Part shown: in pieces, positions 6,514 to 15,291 of the stretch
Numbering within the stretch: position 1 is the first letter of the stretch
How the letters are laid out: every line of letters starts with the position of its first letter
NCBI RefSeq assembly: GCF_040649515.1
Contig: NZ_JBEZFP010000103.1
Location: 1 to 33,015, forward strand
Length of the DNA: 33,015 bases
Reading direction: 5' to 3'
Source of the DNA: Yinghuangia elevatio
GTDB lineage: Bacteria > Actinomycetota > Actinomycetes > Streptomycetales > Streptomycetaceae
The notes under the pieces: generated by a model
The model's database searches: none
Told to the model about the DNA's origin: nothing
What the model saw: only the letters and a program-made list of their open reading frames with translations
Translations under genes and position numbers: made by a program

Positions 6514-8937
6514 TCAGATGGCCTGCTTGCGCTGGAGGTAGGTGAAGGCGAGCCAGCCGGGCAGTACGGGGAGCCAGAACGTCAGGAAGCGGAACAGCAG
6601 CACCGCCGCGGTGGCCGTCTCGATCGGCAGCTTCCCGGTCGTGGTGAGGCCCGCGATGAGCGCCGCCTCGATCGCGCCGATGCCGCCCGGGACCGGGGCC
6701 GCCGAGCCGATCGCGTTGCCGGCGAGGAAGACGACGGCGATCGCGGCGAAGCTCGCGGACCCGCCGAAGGCGCGCACGCTCGCGTCGAGGCACAGGATGA
6801 ACGAGACGGTGAGCATCACCGTGCCGCCGAGCCCCGCGGCGAGCTTCGTCGGCGTCTGCAGGACGTCCAGAAGGCGCGGGACGATGCCGGAGAACAACGC
6901 CGCGAGGCGCTTGACGACGAAGCGGCGCAGCGGCCCCACGGCCATGATCAGCAGCGCCACCAGGGCGATGACAAGCAGGCCCGCGATGACCGCGCCGGAC
7001 GGGGCGAAGGACGGCGTCTGCTCGGTGCCCGCGATGTAGCCGAAGAAGACCAGCAGGCCGATGTGGAAGACCAGGCCGCCGAGCTGCGAGACGCCGATGC
7101 TGGCCGCCGCGAGGGCCGGGGGCACGCCGGACTTCTGCAGGTAGCGGGCGTTGAGCGCGACACCGCTGACCGCGGCCGGCATGACCAGCTTCACGAACGA
7201 CCCGGCGAGCTGGACGATCGTGGTACGCCACACCGAGAGCCGCTCCGGCACGAACCCCAGCAGCATCAGCGCGGCGGCCACGTAGCTGAGCGTCGACGCG
7301 ACGAACCCGATCGCCGCCCACCCCCAGTTGGCCCGCTCGAAGATGTCGCCCAGGTTGGCGTGCGTGAGCTGCGAGAGCAGGAAGTACCCGGCGAACGCGG
7401 ACGCCACGACGGTGACCAGCGTGCGCGGCCGGATGCGCTCGAGGCGGATCGGCTCGGCCTCGGCGCGCGGCCGCAACTCCAGGATCCGTTCGCGGATCCC
7501 GGACAGCAGGTTCTGGTTCTTGCGCAGCGCGGCACGCGTCGGCCGGTTGAGGGCGACCTTTTGCAGCAGCGGCAGGCAGGCCGCGACGGCGTCGACGCCG
7601 AGGCCCTGGGTCGCCGTGCGTACCGCGCGCTCGTCGCCGACCCGCAGCGCGAGCGCGGTCAGCATCTGCGCCGTGTCGATGCGCAGCGACAGGTCGCCCG
7701 AGGCGATCTCGCCCGCGCGCAGGTCGACCAGCCACGGATCGCCGTCGTGGTCGATCAGGAAGCTGCTGGTGCCGAGGCGGCGGTGCGTCAGGCGGTGCGC
7801 CTGCAACAGCGCGACCTGCCGCCAGATCTCCACCAGCAGCGCGTCGGTGAACTCCTCGTCGTCCAGCGATTCGAGACTGCGGCCGGGGATGTGCGCGTAC
7901 GCCAGCAGCGCCGCGTCGGAACCCACCTCCGTGGTGGCGACCAGGCGCGGCGTGCGGACCCCCGCGTCCGCTGTCGCGTACGCCATCAAAGATTCCTGTT
8001 CGAGCGCGCGGCGCAGGGACAGGAAGGTGCGGCGCGCGGTGGTCACCCGCAGGCGCGCGCGGCGGTAGAAGCGGTAGACGGCGCCGGAGGTCTGCTGGTC
8101 GCGGTCCAGGACGGTGACGTCCAGGAGCTGGTCGTCGGTGAGCCGCACGGCGTACCGGCGGCTGTCCTCGGGGCCGTCGTCGGTGCGCACCGCACTCGCG
8201 GCGATCAGGCCGAACCTGCGCAGCGCGGCCACGACGGCGTCGGCGGGCGGGCGGCGGTTGGGCACGCCGACCGCGTACATCGTGGCGTACGCGATGGTCC
8301 GGCCCAGCAGCACGCTCGTCAGCAGCGCCAGCGGCGTGGTGTAGCCGCCGACCAGCACGGTGGCGGCGTTGAGGGCCAGCAGCGTCCAGACGAGCGCCTG
8401 CCACTTGGGGCGCCGGACCAGGCCCACGGCGGTGATGTACGCGACGATCGGCGCGAGGTAGCCGTGCACCGGATCGGTCAGGCCGCCCCCGGCGAGCGGC
8501 CGGGTGAGCGCCGCCTCCAGCGCGTCCGGCCCCGGGCCGGTGACCCACCAGTCCAGGCCGAGGGACGCGGCATACGTGAGCGCCGCGGCGATGACGCCGT
8601 CCGCGACGCGCAGGCCGTCCCGGCGCAGCAGGCGTTCCACGCCGTAGGCGACCGGCACGACCAACACCGCGACCGCGAACACGCCGCCGGAGAGGTTGAG
8701 GATCAGGCGGGGCAGGCTGTTCTGCGCACCGCGCACGATGTCGGACTCCAGGCCCGACGTCGTCTCGCGCGCGATGCTGGCCAGGAAGAACACCACGGCC
8801 AGCGCGAGGACGCCGACGAGCACCCGCAGCAGGTCGCTGGACCGGTGCACGCGGTTGGGCTGCGAGGGCTCGACGACGAGGGCGCGCCCGGTCACAGGGG
8901 CACCCACAGGAGATGTTTCCTCTTGGTCTCGAATCAC
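6514..8937 (-). CDS. Flippase-like membrane protein with degenerate kinase-like domain
   Basis: An 807-residue protein. The N-terminal third has several membrane segments (about 36-55, 84-103, 112-128, 160-175, 181-197, 202-222). Residues about 230-480 are soluble and resemble an aminoglycoside-phosphotransferase/ABC1-like kinase fold: hinge-like AYAHIPGRSLE (about 346-356), HRRLGTSSFLID (385-396) at the catalytic-loop position and VDLRAGE (404-410) at the metal-loop position. The catalytic Asp and metal-binding Asn are replaced by Arg387 and Ser392. The C-terminal 300 residues hold about eight membrane helices and PVPGGIGAIEA (748-758), the signature of the UPF0104/lysylphosphatidylglycerol-synthase TM (AglD-like) family. 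A role in lipid or lipid-linked sugar transfer across the membrane is inferred. GTG 8937 lacks a clear ribosome site; GTG 8907, preceded by AGAGGA, is an alternative. Confidence 0.85.
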   Translation of the reverse strand: MIRDQEETSPVGAPVTGRALVVEPSQPNRVHRSSDLLRVLVGVLALAVVFFLASIARETTSGLESDIVRGAQNSLPRLILNLSGGVFAVAVLVVPVAYGVERLLRRDGLRVADGVIAAALTYAASLGLDWWVTGPGPDALEAALTRPLAGGGLTDPVHGYLAPIVAYITAVGLVRRPKWQALVWTLLALNAATVLVGGYTTPLALLTSVLLGRTIAYATMYAVGVPNRRPPADAVVAALRRFGLIAASAVRTDDGPEDSRRYAVRLTDDQLLDVTVLDRDQQTSGAVYRFYRRARLRVTTARRTFLSLRRALEQESLMAYATADAGVRTPRLVATTEVGSDAALLAYAHIPGRSLESLDDEEFTDALLVEIWRQVALLQAHRLTHRRLGTSSFLIDHDGDPWLVDLRAGEIASGDLSLRIDTAQMLTALALRVGDERAVRTATQGLGVDAVAACLPLLQKVALNRPTRAALRKNQNLLSGIRERILELRPRAEAEPIRLERIRPRTLVTVVASAFAGYFLLSQLTHANLGDIFERANWGWAAIGFVASTLSYVAAALMLLGFVPERLSVWRTTIVQLAGSFVKLVMPAAVSGVALNARYLQKSGVPPALAAASIGVSQLGGLVFHIGLLVFFGYIAGTEQTPSFAPSGAVIAGLLVIALVALLIMAVGPLRRFVVKRLAALFSGIVPRLLDVLQTPTKLAAGLGGTVMLTVSFILCLDASVRAFGGSASFAAIAVVFLAGNAIGSAAPVPGGIGAIEAALIAGLTTTGKLPIETATAAVLLFRFLTFWLPVLPGWLAFTYLQRKQAI

Positions 8938-9008
8938 CAGTCACCGCCGCCTTGATGGTGGCACGGAGTGCGGGGACCCGGCTGGCCGAGGGGGCGGAGT
9001 CTGGCACG

Positions 9009-9449
9009 ATGCGGGACGTGACTCTGCCCACGCCGATCGACGAACGTGTCCTGGATCTGGTCGAACGCATCCCCGCCGGACGGGTGATGGCGTACGGGGA
9101 CATCGCGGCCTGGTTCGCCGACGAGGCCGCGCACGCCGCGGAAAACGCCGAAGGCTCCGAGAGTCCGGAAAGCGCGGAGGAAGCCGGAGCCGGGGAAACC
9201 GCGGGTGCCGGGACGGACCGCCCCAGACTCGGTCCCCGCCAGGTGGGGCGGGTGATGGCCCGCTACGGCGGGGGTGTGCCGTGGTGGCGTGTGCTGCGCG
9301 CGGACGGCACGCACGCCCCGGGCCTGGAGGACGAGGGCCTGCGGCGGCTGCGCGACGAGGGGACGCCGATGCGGGCGGGCGGCACACGTGTCGACATGGC
9401 CGAGGCGCGGTGGGATCCGGCGTCCGGCGAGGGAGTGCGCGACCGGTAG
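9009..9449 (+). CDS. Alkyltransferase-like (ATL) DNA repair protein
   Basis: A 146-residue protein related to the DNA-binding domain of O6-alkylguanine-DNA alkyltransferase. It has RIPAGRVMAYGDIA (the Tyr segment), RQVGRVMARYGGGVPWWRV (helix-turn-helix and active-site region) and a typical C-terminal LRDEG segment. The alkyl-acceptor Cys of the PCHR motif is replaced: the site reads P91-W92-W93-R94, as in ATL proteins. These bind O6-alkylguanine, flip the base and recruit nucleotide excision repair rather than repairing directly. An acidic insertion (about residues 38-75, rich in Glu/Ala/Gly) is unusual. ATG 9009 is preceded by GGAG nine bases upstream; GTG 9018 is possible. It corresponds in position to Rv3204 and is divergent from the flippase-like gene. 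Confidence 0.88.
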   Translation: MRDVTLPTPIDERVLDLVERIPAGRVMAYGDIAAWFADEAAHAAENAEGSESPESAEEAGAGETAGAGTDRPRLGPRQVGRVMARYGGGVPWWRVLRADGTHAPGLEDEGLRRLRDEGTPMRAGGTRVDMAEARWDPASGEGVRDR

Positions 9450-9605
9450 TGCGGTGGTGTCCGCGGCGAACCCGGCGGTCGACGGAGCCCGACCGGGTGC
9501 GTCCGGCGTGGCACGGGGGTCCCGTGTGATCTGATGGGGCAAGGCCGCGCCCTGCCGACCGGGGCGCGGCTCCCTGCGCGCCTGCCGTACCGCCTCGATG
9601 ACCCG

Positions 9606-9679
9606 CTCCACATCTCCCCGTTTCCCGGCTTCCCCGTCATCCCCGTCCCCGTCGTTCCCGAACCCCTCGGCTTCCCCGT
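9606..9679 (+). other. Polypyrimidine tract before adnA
   Basis: About 75 bases, mostly C and T on the plus strand, with CGGCTTCCCCGT twice (9626-9637 and 9668-9679). It lies in the 243-bp space between the ATL gene and adnA. The in-frame extension upstream of ATG 9693 would read through it as a Pro/Val/Phe-rich peptide, which I do not believe is coding. Confidence 0.45.
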
Positions 9680-9692
9680 AAGGCCCCGAGCC

Positions 9693-12600
9693 ATGACGAC
9701 CGCGACCTCCGCGTACCGCTTGCGGCGCACCGACATCGGTCCGCAGGTGCGGCTGACGCTGGACGAGCGCCAGCGTGCCGTCGTGGCCCACCCGGGCGGG
9801 CCGCTGCTGGTGCTGGCGGGTCCCGGTACGGGAAAGACAACCACCCTGGTGGAAGCGGTCGCGGACCGGGTCGCCCGGGGGATGCTTCCCGAGGAGATCC
9901 TGGTTCTCACCTTCAGCCGCAAGGCGGCGGGGGAACTGCGCGACCGTATCGCGACGCGGCTGCGCGGCGGCGGAGGCGCGCCTTCACGGGACGGCGACGC
10001 GGGGGCCGAGACGGGGGTCGACGACGCGGCCGGCGATCCGGCCCGCGACGCGACCGGGGCCGCGACCGGCGCCCCGGCCGGCGGGGCCGCGGGCCGGGGC
10101 GGGCACGCGGGGGCGCTGCCGACGGCGACGACGTTCCACTCGTTCTGCTACGCGCTGGTCCGGCAGCACCAGCCGCCGGAGCTGTTCACGTACCCGCTGC
10201 GGCTGCTGTCCGGTCCCGAGCAGGACGTGTTCGTACGCGAGCTGCTGGCCGGCGAGGCCGAGGACGGCACCGTCCGCTGGCCCGCCGAGCTGCGCGCCGC
10301 CCTCGGCACGCGCGGCTTCGCCGACGAGGTCCGGGCGGTCGCCGCCCGCACCCGCGAACTCGGCCTGGACCCGGAGGCGCTGGCGCGCTTCGCGGAGGAC
10401 ACCGGCCGCCGCGACTGGCGGGCCGCCGCCGACTTCCTGGCCGAGTACCTCGACGTGCTCGACGCGCAGGGCGTCGTCGACTACGCCGAACTGGTGCACC
10501 GCGCGGTGATACTCGCGGAGCGCCCCGAGGTGTCCGAGGAGCTGCGGCGGCGCTACAAGGTCGTGTTCGTCGACGAGTACCAGGACACCGACGCGGCCCA
10601 GGTCCGCCTGCTGCGCGCGCTCGCGGGCGACGGCCGCGACCTGGTCGTGGTCGGCGACCCGGACCAGTCGATCTACGCGTTCCGCGGCGCCGACGTCAAC
10701 GGCATCCTCGACTTCCGGCACCACTTCCCCGACCGTACGGGCGCCCCCGCACCGACGGTCGTCCTGCGCACCTCCCGGCGCGCCGGGGCCGGACTGCTGC
10801 GCGCCTCGCGGGAGATCACCCGCCGGATGCCCCTGTCCCGCCTGCCGGCCGCCGACGCGGCGGCGCACCGCGGCCTGGTCCCGGACCGCACCGGCGACGA
10901 CGACCCGAGCCGGGTCGAGGTCTACACCTACCCGACGCCCGGGGCCGAGCTGGACAACATCGCCGACATTCTGCGCCGGGCCCATCTGGAGGACGGGGTG
11001 CCGTGGGGCGAGATGGCGGTGCTCGTACGCTCCGGCGCCCGTTCGATCCCGTCGATCCGCCGGGCGCTGTCGGTGGCCGGCGTACCGCTGGAGATCGCCG
11101 GCGACGAACTGCCGCTCGCCGCCGAGCAGGCGGTCACCCCGCTGCTGACCGCCCTCAAGGTGGCCGCGGACCCTGCGGCGCTGGACGAGGACACCGCACG
11201 CATGCTCCTGCTGTCGCCGATGTGCGGCATGGACTCGGCGGATCTGCGCGTCCTCGGCCGGGCGCTGCGCGCCGAGGAGCGGGCCGCGGCGATGGCCGAC
11301 GCCCAGACGGCGGAGGCGGCCGCGGCGACCGGGGACGATGCGGCGACCGGGGACGATGCGGCAACCGACGGGGAGGCCGCGACCGAGGTGGGGGCCCACG
11401 CGGACGACGGCACGGCGGTCGATGGCGGGGCGGACGACGGCGGCCCCGAACAACTTGAGCTGATGGCCTTCGCGGAACTCGCCCCCGAGGCTCCCGCCGC
11501 AGACGCGGGCGTCACGGGAGATGCCGGCGACGCGGGAGAGGCGGCGGCCGCGGGAGAAACGGAAGCCGACGCGGACACGGGCGCGAGCGCACAGCGGGCC
11601 GACTCCGCGGTGCCGCCGCCCCGGTCCGCCGCGCCGTTCCTGCCGGCCCTCGCACGGCCGTCCGCCGAGCTCATCAGGGACGCGCTCGCCCACCCCGAGC
11701 AACTGGTGGCCGTCGACGCGCAGATCGGCGCGGGGGCGTACCGCCTGGGCATGCTCATCGCCAAGGCGCGCGCGATCCTCGACGCGGGCGGCACGACCGA
11801 GGCCGCGCTGTGGGAGCTGTGGCACGGTACGCCGTGGCCCGCCCGCCTGGAGCGCGCCGTCCTGCGCGGAGGCTCGTCGGGCCGCAACGCGGACCGCGAC
11901 CTGGACGCCGTCGTCGCGCTGTTCGAGGTGGCCGCACGCGCCGAGGAGCGGGCCGGCCACCGCGGAGCCCTGAACTTCCTCGACGAACTGACCGCACAGC
12001 AGATCCCCGGCGACCGGCTCGACGACAAGGCCATGCGCGGCGAATCGGTGCGCCTCCTGACGGCCCACCGCGCCAAGGGCCTGCAATGGCGGCTGGTGGT
12101 CGTGGCGGGAGTGCAGGAGGGCCTGTGGCCGGACCTGCGCCGCCGCGGCTCGCTGCTGGAGGCGGACCGGATCGGGGCGGACGGCCTGGCCGAGCCGCTG
12201 TCGCCGGGCGCGCTGCTCGCCGAGGAGCGCAGGCTGTTCTACGTGGCCGCGACCCGGGCGCGCGAGCGGCTTGTGGTGACGGCCGTGAAGTCCGCGTACG
12301 AAGACGGCGACCAGCCTTCCCGCTTCCTCGGCGAGCTGGGGGAGGAGGGTGTCGAGCGGGCCGACGTGACCTCGCGTCCCCGGCGCCCGCTCTCGACGTC
12401 GGCGCTCGTCGCCGAACTGCGTGCGTCCGCCGTCGACCCCAAGGCCCCGCGGACCGTGCAACTGGCCGCCGCGCGCCGCCTCGCACGGCTGGCCGCGCTG
12501 CGCGACGACGACGGGTATCCGCTGGTCCCGGCCGCACACCCGGAGCGCTGGTGGGGCCTGGTCGAGCCGACCGATCCGGGGGTCCCGGTACGCGACCCCC

Positions 12601-13427
12601 GCGCACCGGTGAAGCTGTCGGGCAGCGCGGTCGAGAAGGTCGGGACGTGCGCGCTCAACTGGTTCCTGGGGCGGGAGGTGCGTGCGGAGTCCGCACGCAC
12701 CGCGGCCCTCGGTTTCGGCAACGTGGTGCACGCGCTGGCGGACGAGGTCGGCACCGGCGCGACGGCCGCCGAACTTCCGGTGCTGGTGGACCGGTTGGAC
12801 CGGGTCTGGGACGCGCTGGCGTTCGACGCACCGTGGCAGTCCGACCAGCAGAAGGAGGAGGCGCGGGCAGCGCTGGAGCGGTTCCTCGCGTGGCACACAC
12901 ACGACCGGCACCGCGTCGTCGCGGCGACCGAGCACGAGTTCGAGGTGAGCCTGACGGCGGGGGAGCACAACATCGTCATCCGCGGGTCGATGGACCGCGT
13001 GGAGCGCGGCGACGACGGCTTGGCGTACGTCGTCGACTTCAAGACCGGCAAGTCCAAGCCGGGGGCCGCGGAGGTGGCCGAGCACCCGCAGTTGGCGGTG
13101 TACCAGATCGCGGTCGCGAACGGCGCTCTGGACGACATCGAGGCGTTCGGAGGGGCGCGTCCCGCGTCCGGCGGCGCCGAACTCGTGCAGTTGCGCCATC
13201 GCGCGCCCGGACAGGACCCGGACGCCGGGGGCCTGCCGGTCGTGCAGGACCAGACGGCACCCATCCCGGACGAGGACGGCAACACCTGGGTCTCCGCACT
13301 GCTCGCGGACGTCGCGGGCCGGATCCTGGGGGAGCGCTTCACCCCGAACACCGGCTCGCACTGCGACCGGTGCGACTTCCGGCGGTGCTGCAGCGCGCGC
13401 AGCGAGGGCCGCACGGTGGTGGAGTAG
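9693..13427 (+). CDS. adnA: AdnA-type helicase-nuclease subunit
   Basis: A 1244-residue UvrD/Rep-type ATPase fused to a PD-(D/E)XK nuclease. Motor motifs are LAGPGTGKTTT (about 41-51), FVDEYQDTD (about 292-300), GDPDQSIYAFRGA (about 324-336), TAHRAKGLQW (about 789) and FYVAATRARERL (about 848). The nuclease has VVDFKTGK (about 1113) and HPQLAVYQ. Cys985 in KVGTCALNW plus the C-terminal C-x2-C-x5-C cluster (from about 1223) matches the iron-sulfur pattern of AddB/AdnA nucleases. With AdnB it should form the AdnAB motor-nuclease that resects double-strand breaks. An Ala/Asp/Glu-rich insertion (about 535-645) interrupts the motor. ATG 9693 is chosen; the ribosome site is weak (AAGG nine bases upstream). 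The adnA/adnB assignment rests on gene order and the Cys cluster. Confidence 0.9.
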   Translation: MTTATSAYRLRRTDIGPQVRLTLDERQRAVVAHPGGPLLVLAGPGTGKTTTLVEAVADRVARGMLPEEILVLTFSRKAAGELRDRIATRLRGGGGAPSRDGDAGAETGVDDAAGDPARDATGAATGAPAGGAAGRGGHAGALPTATTFHSFCYALVRQHQPPELFTYPLRLLSGPEQDVFVRELLAGEAEDGTVRWPAELRAALGTRGFADEVRAVAARTRELGLDPEALARFAEDTGRRDWRAAADFLAEYLDVLDAQGVVDYAELVHRAVILAERPEVSEELRRRYKVVFVDEYQDTDAAQVRLLRALAGDGRDLVVVGDPDQSIYAFRGADVNGILDFRHHFPDRTGAPAPTVVLRTSRRAGAGLLRASREITRRMPLSRLPAADAAAHRGLVPDRTGDDDPSRVEVYTYPTPGAELDNIADILRRAHLEDGVPWGEMAVLVRSGARSIPSIRRALSVAGVPLEIAGDELPLAAEQAVTPLLTALKVAADPAALDEDTARMLLLSPMCGMDSADLRVLGRALRAEERAAAMADAQTAEAAAATGDDAATGDDAATDGEAATEVGAHADDGTAVDGGADDGGPEQLELMAFAELAPEAPAADAGVTGDAGDAGEAAAAGETEADADTGASAQRADSAVPPPRSAAPFLPALARPSAELIRDALAHPEQLVAVDAQIGAGAYRLGMLIAKARAILDAGGTTEAALWELWHGTPWPARLERAVLRGGSSGRNADRDLDAVVALFEVAARAEERAGHRGALNFLDELTAQQIPGDRLDDKAMRGESVRLLTAHRAKGLQWRLVVVAGVQEGLWPDLRRRGSLLEADRIGADGLAEPLSPGALLAEERRLFYVAATRARERLVVTAVKSAYEDGDQPSRFLGELGEEGVERADVTSRPRRPLSTSALVAELRASAVDPKAPRTVQLAAARRLARLAALRDDDGYPLVPAAHPERWWGLVEPTDPGVPVRDPRAPVKLSGSAVEKVGTCALNWFLGREVRAESARTAALGFGNVVHALADEVGTGATAAELPVLVDRLDRVWDALAFDAPWQSDQQKEEARAALERFLAWHTHDRHRVVAATEHEFEVSLTAGEHNIVIRGSMDRVERGDDGLAYVVDFKTGKSKPGAAEVAEHPQLAVYQIAVANGALDDIEAFGGARPASGGAELVQLRHRAPGQDPDAGGLPVVQDQTAPIPDEDGNTWVSALLADVAGRILGERFTPNTGSHCDRCDFRRCCSARSEGRTVVE

Positions 13428-13469
13428 CGCGTCGCGGCAACGTCCGGAATCCGCGGGGTGACCGGCCGA

Positions 13470-13500
13470 TTGTCAGACTTTTACCGTGCTTTGGGATACT
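13470..13500 (+). promoter_or_regulatory. Candidate promoter of the first lipoprotein gene
   Basis: TTGTCA (13470-13475), a 19-base spacer and GATACT (13495-13500), about 44 bases before the start codon. The GGGATACTG context and an upstream GTCAGA recur before the second lipoprotein gene. Confidence 0.4.
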
Positions 13501-13543
13501 GATCGACCAAGTCCCCCAGCATCCCCAGCAACGGAGTCTCCTC

Positions 13544-14287
13544 GTGCGTGTACGCCGCATCGCCGCTGTCGCATCCGCCACCGTCCTCGCCGCCGTCGCA
13601 CTGAGCGCGTGCGGCAGTGACGACGGCGGCGCCGACAACACGAAGACCGAGGCGAAGGCGCTCGCGGACAAGGCCGTCGAGTTCGCCAAGAAGAGCGGTT
13701 CCATGGAGGCGGTCGGCAAGGGCACCGAGGACGGCAAGGCGTTCGAGGTCAAGTCGTGCGTCAACGTGACTCCCGAGGGGAAGTCCGAGTCGGTCAAGGG
13801 GTCGCTGACCCGGGACGGCCGCACGGCCGAGGTCCTGACGACCGGCGGCAAGGACTACTTCAAGGCGTCCGCCGAGTTCTACATCCTGCAGGCGGGCCAG
13901 GAGACCACGGACTTCGACATGGCCGCGCTGAGCGCGGCGCTCGACGGCAAGTGGATGGTCAGCGACGAGGAGGAGCCGGACGACTCCGCGGACTTCTTCG
14001 AGGGCAACACGGACGGCGTCACCAAGGGTGAGGTCACGGAGTTCAACGGCAAGAAGGCCGTGCCGCTGACGAAGAAGGACAAGGACGGCAAGGAGAAGAC
14101 CGTCTACGTCGCGGCCAAGGGCGACCCCGTCGTCCTGGGTGTGCTGGAGGTCGAGGACGGCACGCGCACCGAGACGACGATCAGCGGCGTCGGCAAGCCC
14201 TGCGACGTCAAGGCTCCCGCGCAGGAGCAGACGCTGACCGAGGACGAGGTCGACAAGCTGTTCGACGAGGCCCGCCAGACCTCCTGA
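13544..14287 (+). CDS. Lipoprotein, LppX/LolA-like
   Basis: A 247-residue exported lipoprotein. It starts with a basic n-region (VRVRR), a hydrophobic stretch and the lipobox LSAC with the modified Cys at about residue 22, followed by a Gly/Asp linker. The mature part is rich in Lys, Asp and Glu and resembles the antiparallel-sheet LolA/LppX-LprG type (AKALADKAVEFAKKSG; GGKDYFKASAEF). A function in carrying a lipid or hydrophobic ligand at the cell surface is inferred from that fold only. GTG 13544 has GGAG seven bases upstream. The next gene is a clear paralogue (compare ALADKAVEF with ELADRAVQL). Both sit between adnA and adnB, which are adjacent in the relatives I know. Confidence 0.85.
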   Translation: MRVRRIAAVASATVLAAVALSACGSDDGGADNTKTEAKALADKAVEFAKKSGSMEAVGKGTEDGKAFEVKSCVNVTPEGKSESVKGSLTRDGRTAEVLTTGGKDYFKASAEFYILQAGQETTDFDMAALSAALDGKWMVSDEEEPDDSADFFEGNTDGVTKGEVTEFNGKKAVPLTKKDKDGKEKTVYVAAKGDPVVLGVLEVEDGTRTETTISGVGKPCDVKAPAQEQTLTEDEVDKLFDEARQTS

Positions 14288-14337
14288 CCTCCTGACCCTT
14301 CGCGCCGGCTCCCGGACTGCTCACCATCGGTGACTGT

Positions 14338-14367
14338 CCGTCAGATGCTTGACAGAGTCGGGATACT
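14338..14367 (+). promoter_or_regulatory. Candidate promoter of the second lipoprotein gene
   Basis: CCGTCA (14338-14343), an 18-base spacer and GATACT (14362-14367) within GGGATACTG, the same context as in the first lipoprotein promoter. It suggests independent transcription of the second gene. Confidence 0.35.
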
Positions 14368-14384
14368 GGGCGCGCGATGCTCCC

Positions 14385-14421
14385 ACGACGGGCCCCCGCC
14401 GCCGGCGGCCGGGCCCGTCGT
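14385..14421 (+). promoter_or_regulatory. Long stem-loop in the 5' untranslated region of the second lipoprotein gene
   Basis: An 11-bp outer stem (14385-14395 with 14411-14421) encloses a 5-bp inner stem (14396-14400 with 14404-14408) with a 2-base bulge. It ends eight bases before the AGGAG ribosome site, without a T tract, so control of translation or mRNA stability is more likely than termination. Confidence 0.5.
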
Positions 14422-14439
14422 CCGTCCCGAGGAGTACCT

Positions 14440-15270
14440 GTGCGCCTGCCCCGTTCCGTCGCGACGGCCGCCGCCGTCACCGCCGCCGCCGTGCTCGCGC
14501 TCGGCGGCCTCACAGCGTGCGCCGGCGACGACGTCGACGACCCGACCGTCGACTCCAAGAGCGGCCCCGGCCGCCCGGGCGGTACGGGCCCGGCACCCGG
14601 CGGCGTCCTGCCCGGCCAGGAGACCGCGAACCCCGCGGCGCCGCCGCCCGCCAAGCCGCCCGCCGAGATGAGCGGGCGCGAACTCGCCGACCGGGCCGTG
14701 CAGTTGATGGCAGCCACGTCGTACCGGCTCACCGGGCAGTTCGGTACGGGGGCGGACGCCGCGACGCTGAGCATCGAGGTCGGCAAGCTGCGCGACGTAC
14801 GCCAGATCGTCACGCGGGCGGACGTCAAGCAGGAGTTGATCCGCGTCGGGGGCGTGGTCTACACGAACGTCGAGAGTGTCATCGGCTCGACGCCCGGCGT
14901 CACGGTGCCGGCGAACCTGCGCGGCACGTACCTCAAGACCGACGGACAGCAGCTCGACCCCAAGCTGGTGGACCCCTTCGCGGGCAGCTTCGGCGCCGAC
15001 GCGGGGGAGGTGGTCAAGGGGCAGCAGACGCAGATCGACGGCAAGGGCGTGTGGCCGCTGACGATCAAGTCCGCGGACGGGGCGACGACCACGATGTACG
15101 TGATGGCCGCCGGGGACCCGTACCCGATCAGGCTGACCGGGACGGGGGCCGATCCGGTGGACCTCAAGGTGAGCGATTTCGGCGCGGAGGTCGGCGTGGC
15201 CGCCCCGCCCGCGGAACGCATCGTGGACGAGGCGACCTTGCAGCAGCGCATGGCCGCGGCGGGCGGCTGA
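14440..15270 (+). CDS. Lipoprotein, LppX/LolA-like, paralogue of the preceding one
   Basis: A 276-residue lipoprotein with a signal peptide (VRLPRSV, then an Ala-rich core) and lipobox LTAC (Cys at about 27). A Pro/Gly-rich linker of about 50 residues follows, and then a domain of the same general type as the upstream neighbour. Features include GRELADRAVQLMAATSY, RADVKQELIRVGGVVYTN and a second half beginning KGVWPLTIKSADG. The frame is open further upstream, but GTG 14440 with AGGAG five bases before it gives a proper signal peptide. A structured leader precedes it. Role unknown; the fold suggests binding of a hydrophobic ligand outside the membrane. Confidence 0.83.
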   Translation: MRLPRSVATAAAVTAAAVLALGGLTACAGDDVDDPTVDSKSGPGRPGGTGPAPGGVLPGQETANPAAPPPAKPPAEMSGRELADRAVQLMAATSYRLTGQFGTGADAATLSIEVGKLRDVRQIVTRADVKQELIRVGGVVYTNVESVIGSTPGVTVPANLRGTYLKTDGQQLDPKLVDPFAGSFGADAGEVVKGQQTQIDGKGVWPLTIKSADGATTTMYVMAAGDPYPIRLTGTGADPVDLKVSDFGAEVGVAAPPAERIVDEATLQQRMAAAGG

Positions 15271-15291
15271 CCGCGGGCGATCGGCGGCGGT

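Noticed and set aside
6425..9103. An 892-codon frame overlapping the flippase-like gene in another frame.
   Set aside because: Arg/Pro/Ala-rich shadow without domains; the other minus frame has membrane helices and family motifs.
9534..9692. The N-terminal extension of adnA from ATG 9534.
   Set aside because: It reads through a polypyrimidine tract as a Pro/Val/Phe-rich peptide with no ribosome site; ATG 9693 precedes the conserved domain.
13470..13492. TTGTCAGAC upstream of the first lipoprotein gene as a PafBC-type damage promoter.
   Set aside because: After N8 the hexamer is TGCTTT rather than TAnnnT; the GATACT element 19 bases from TTGTCA is a better -10.
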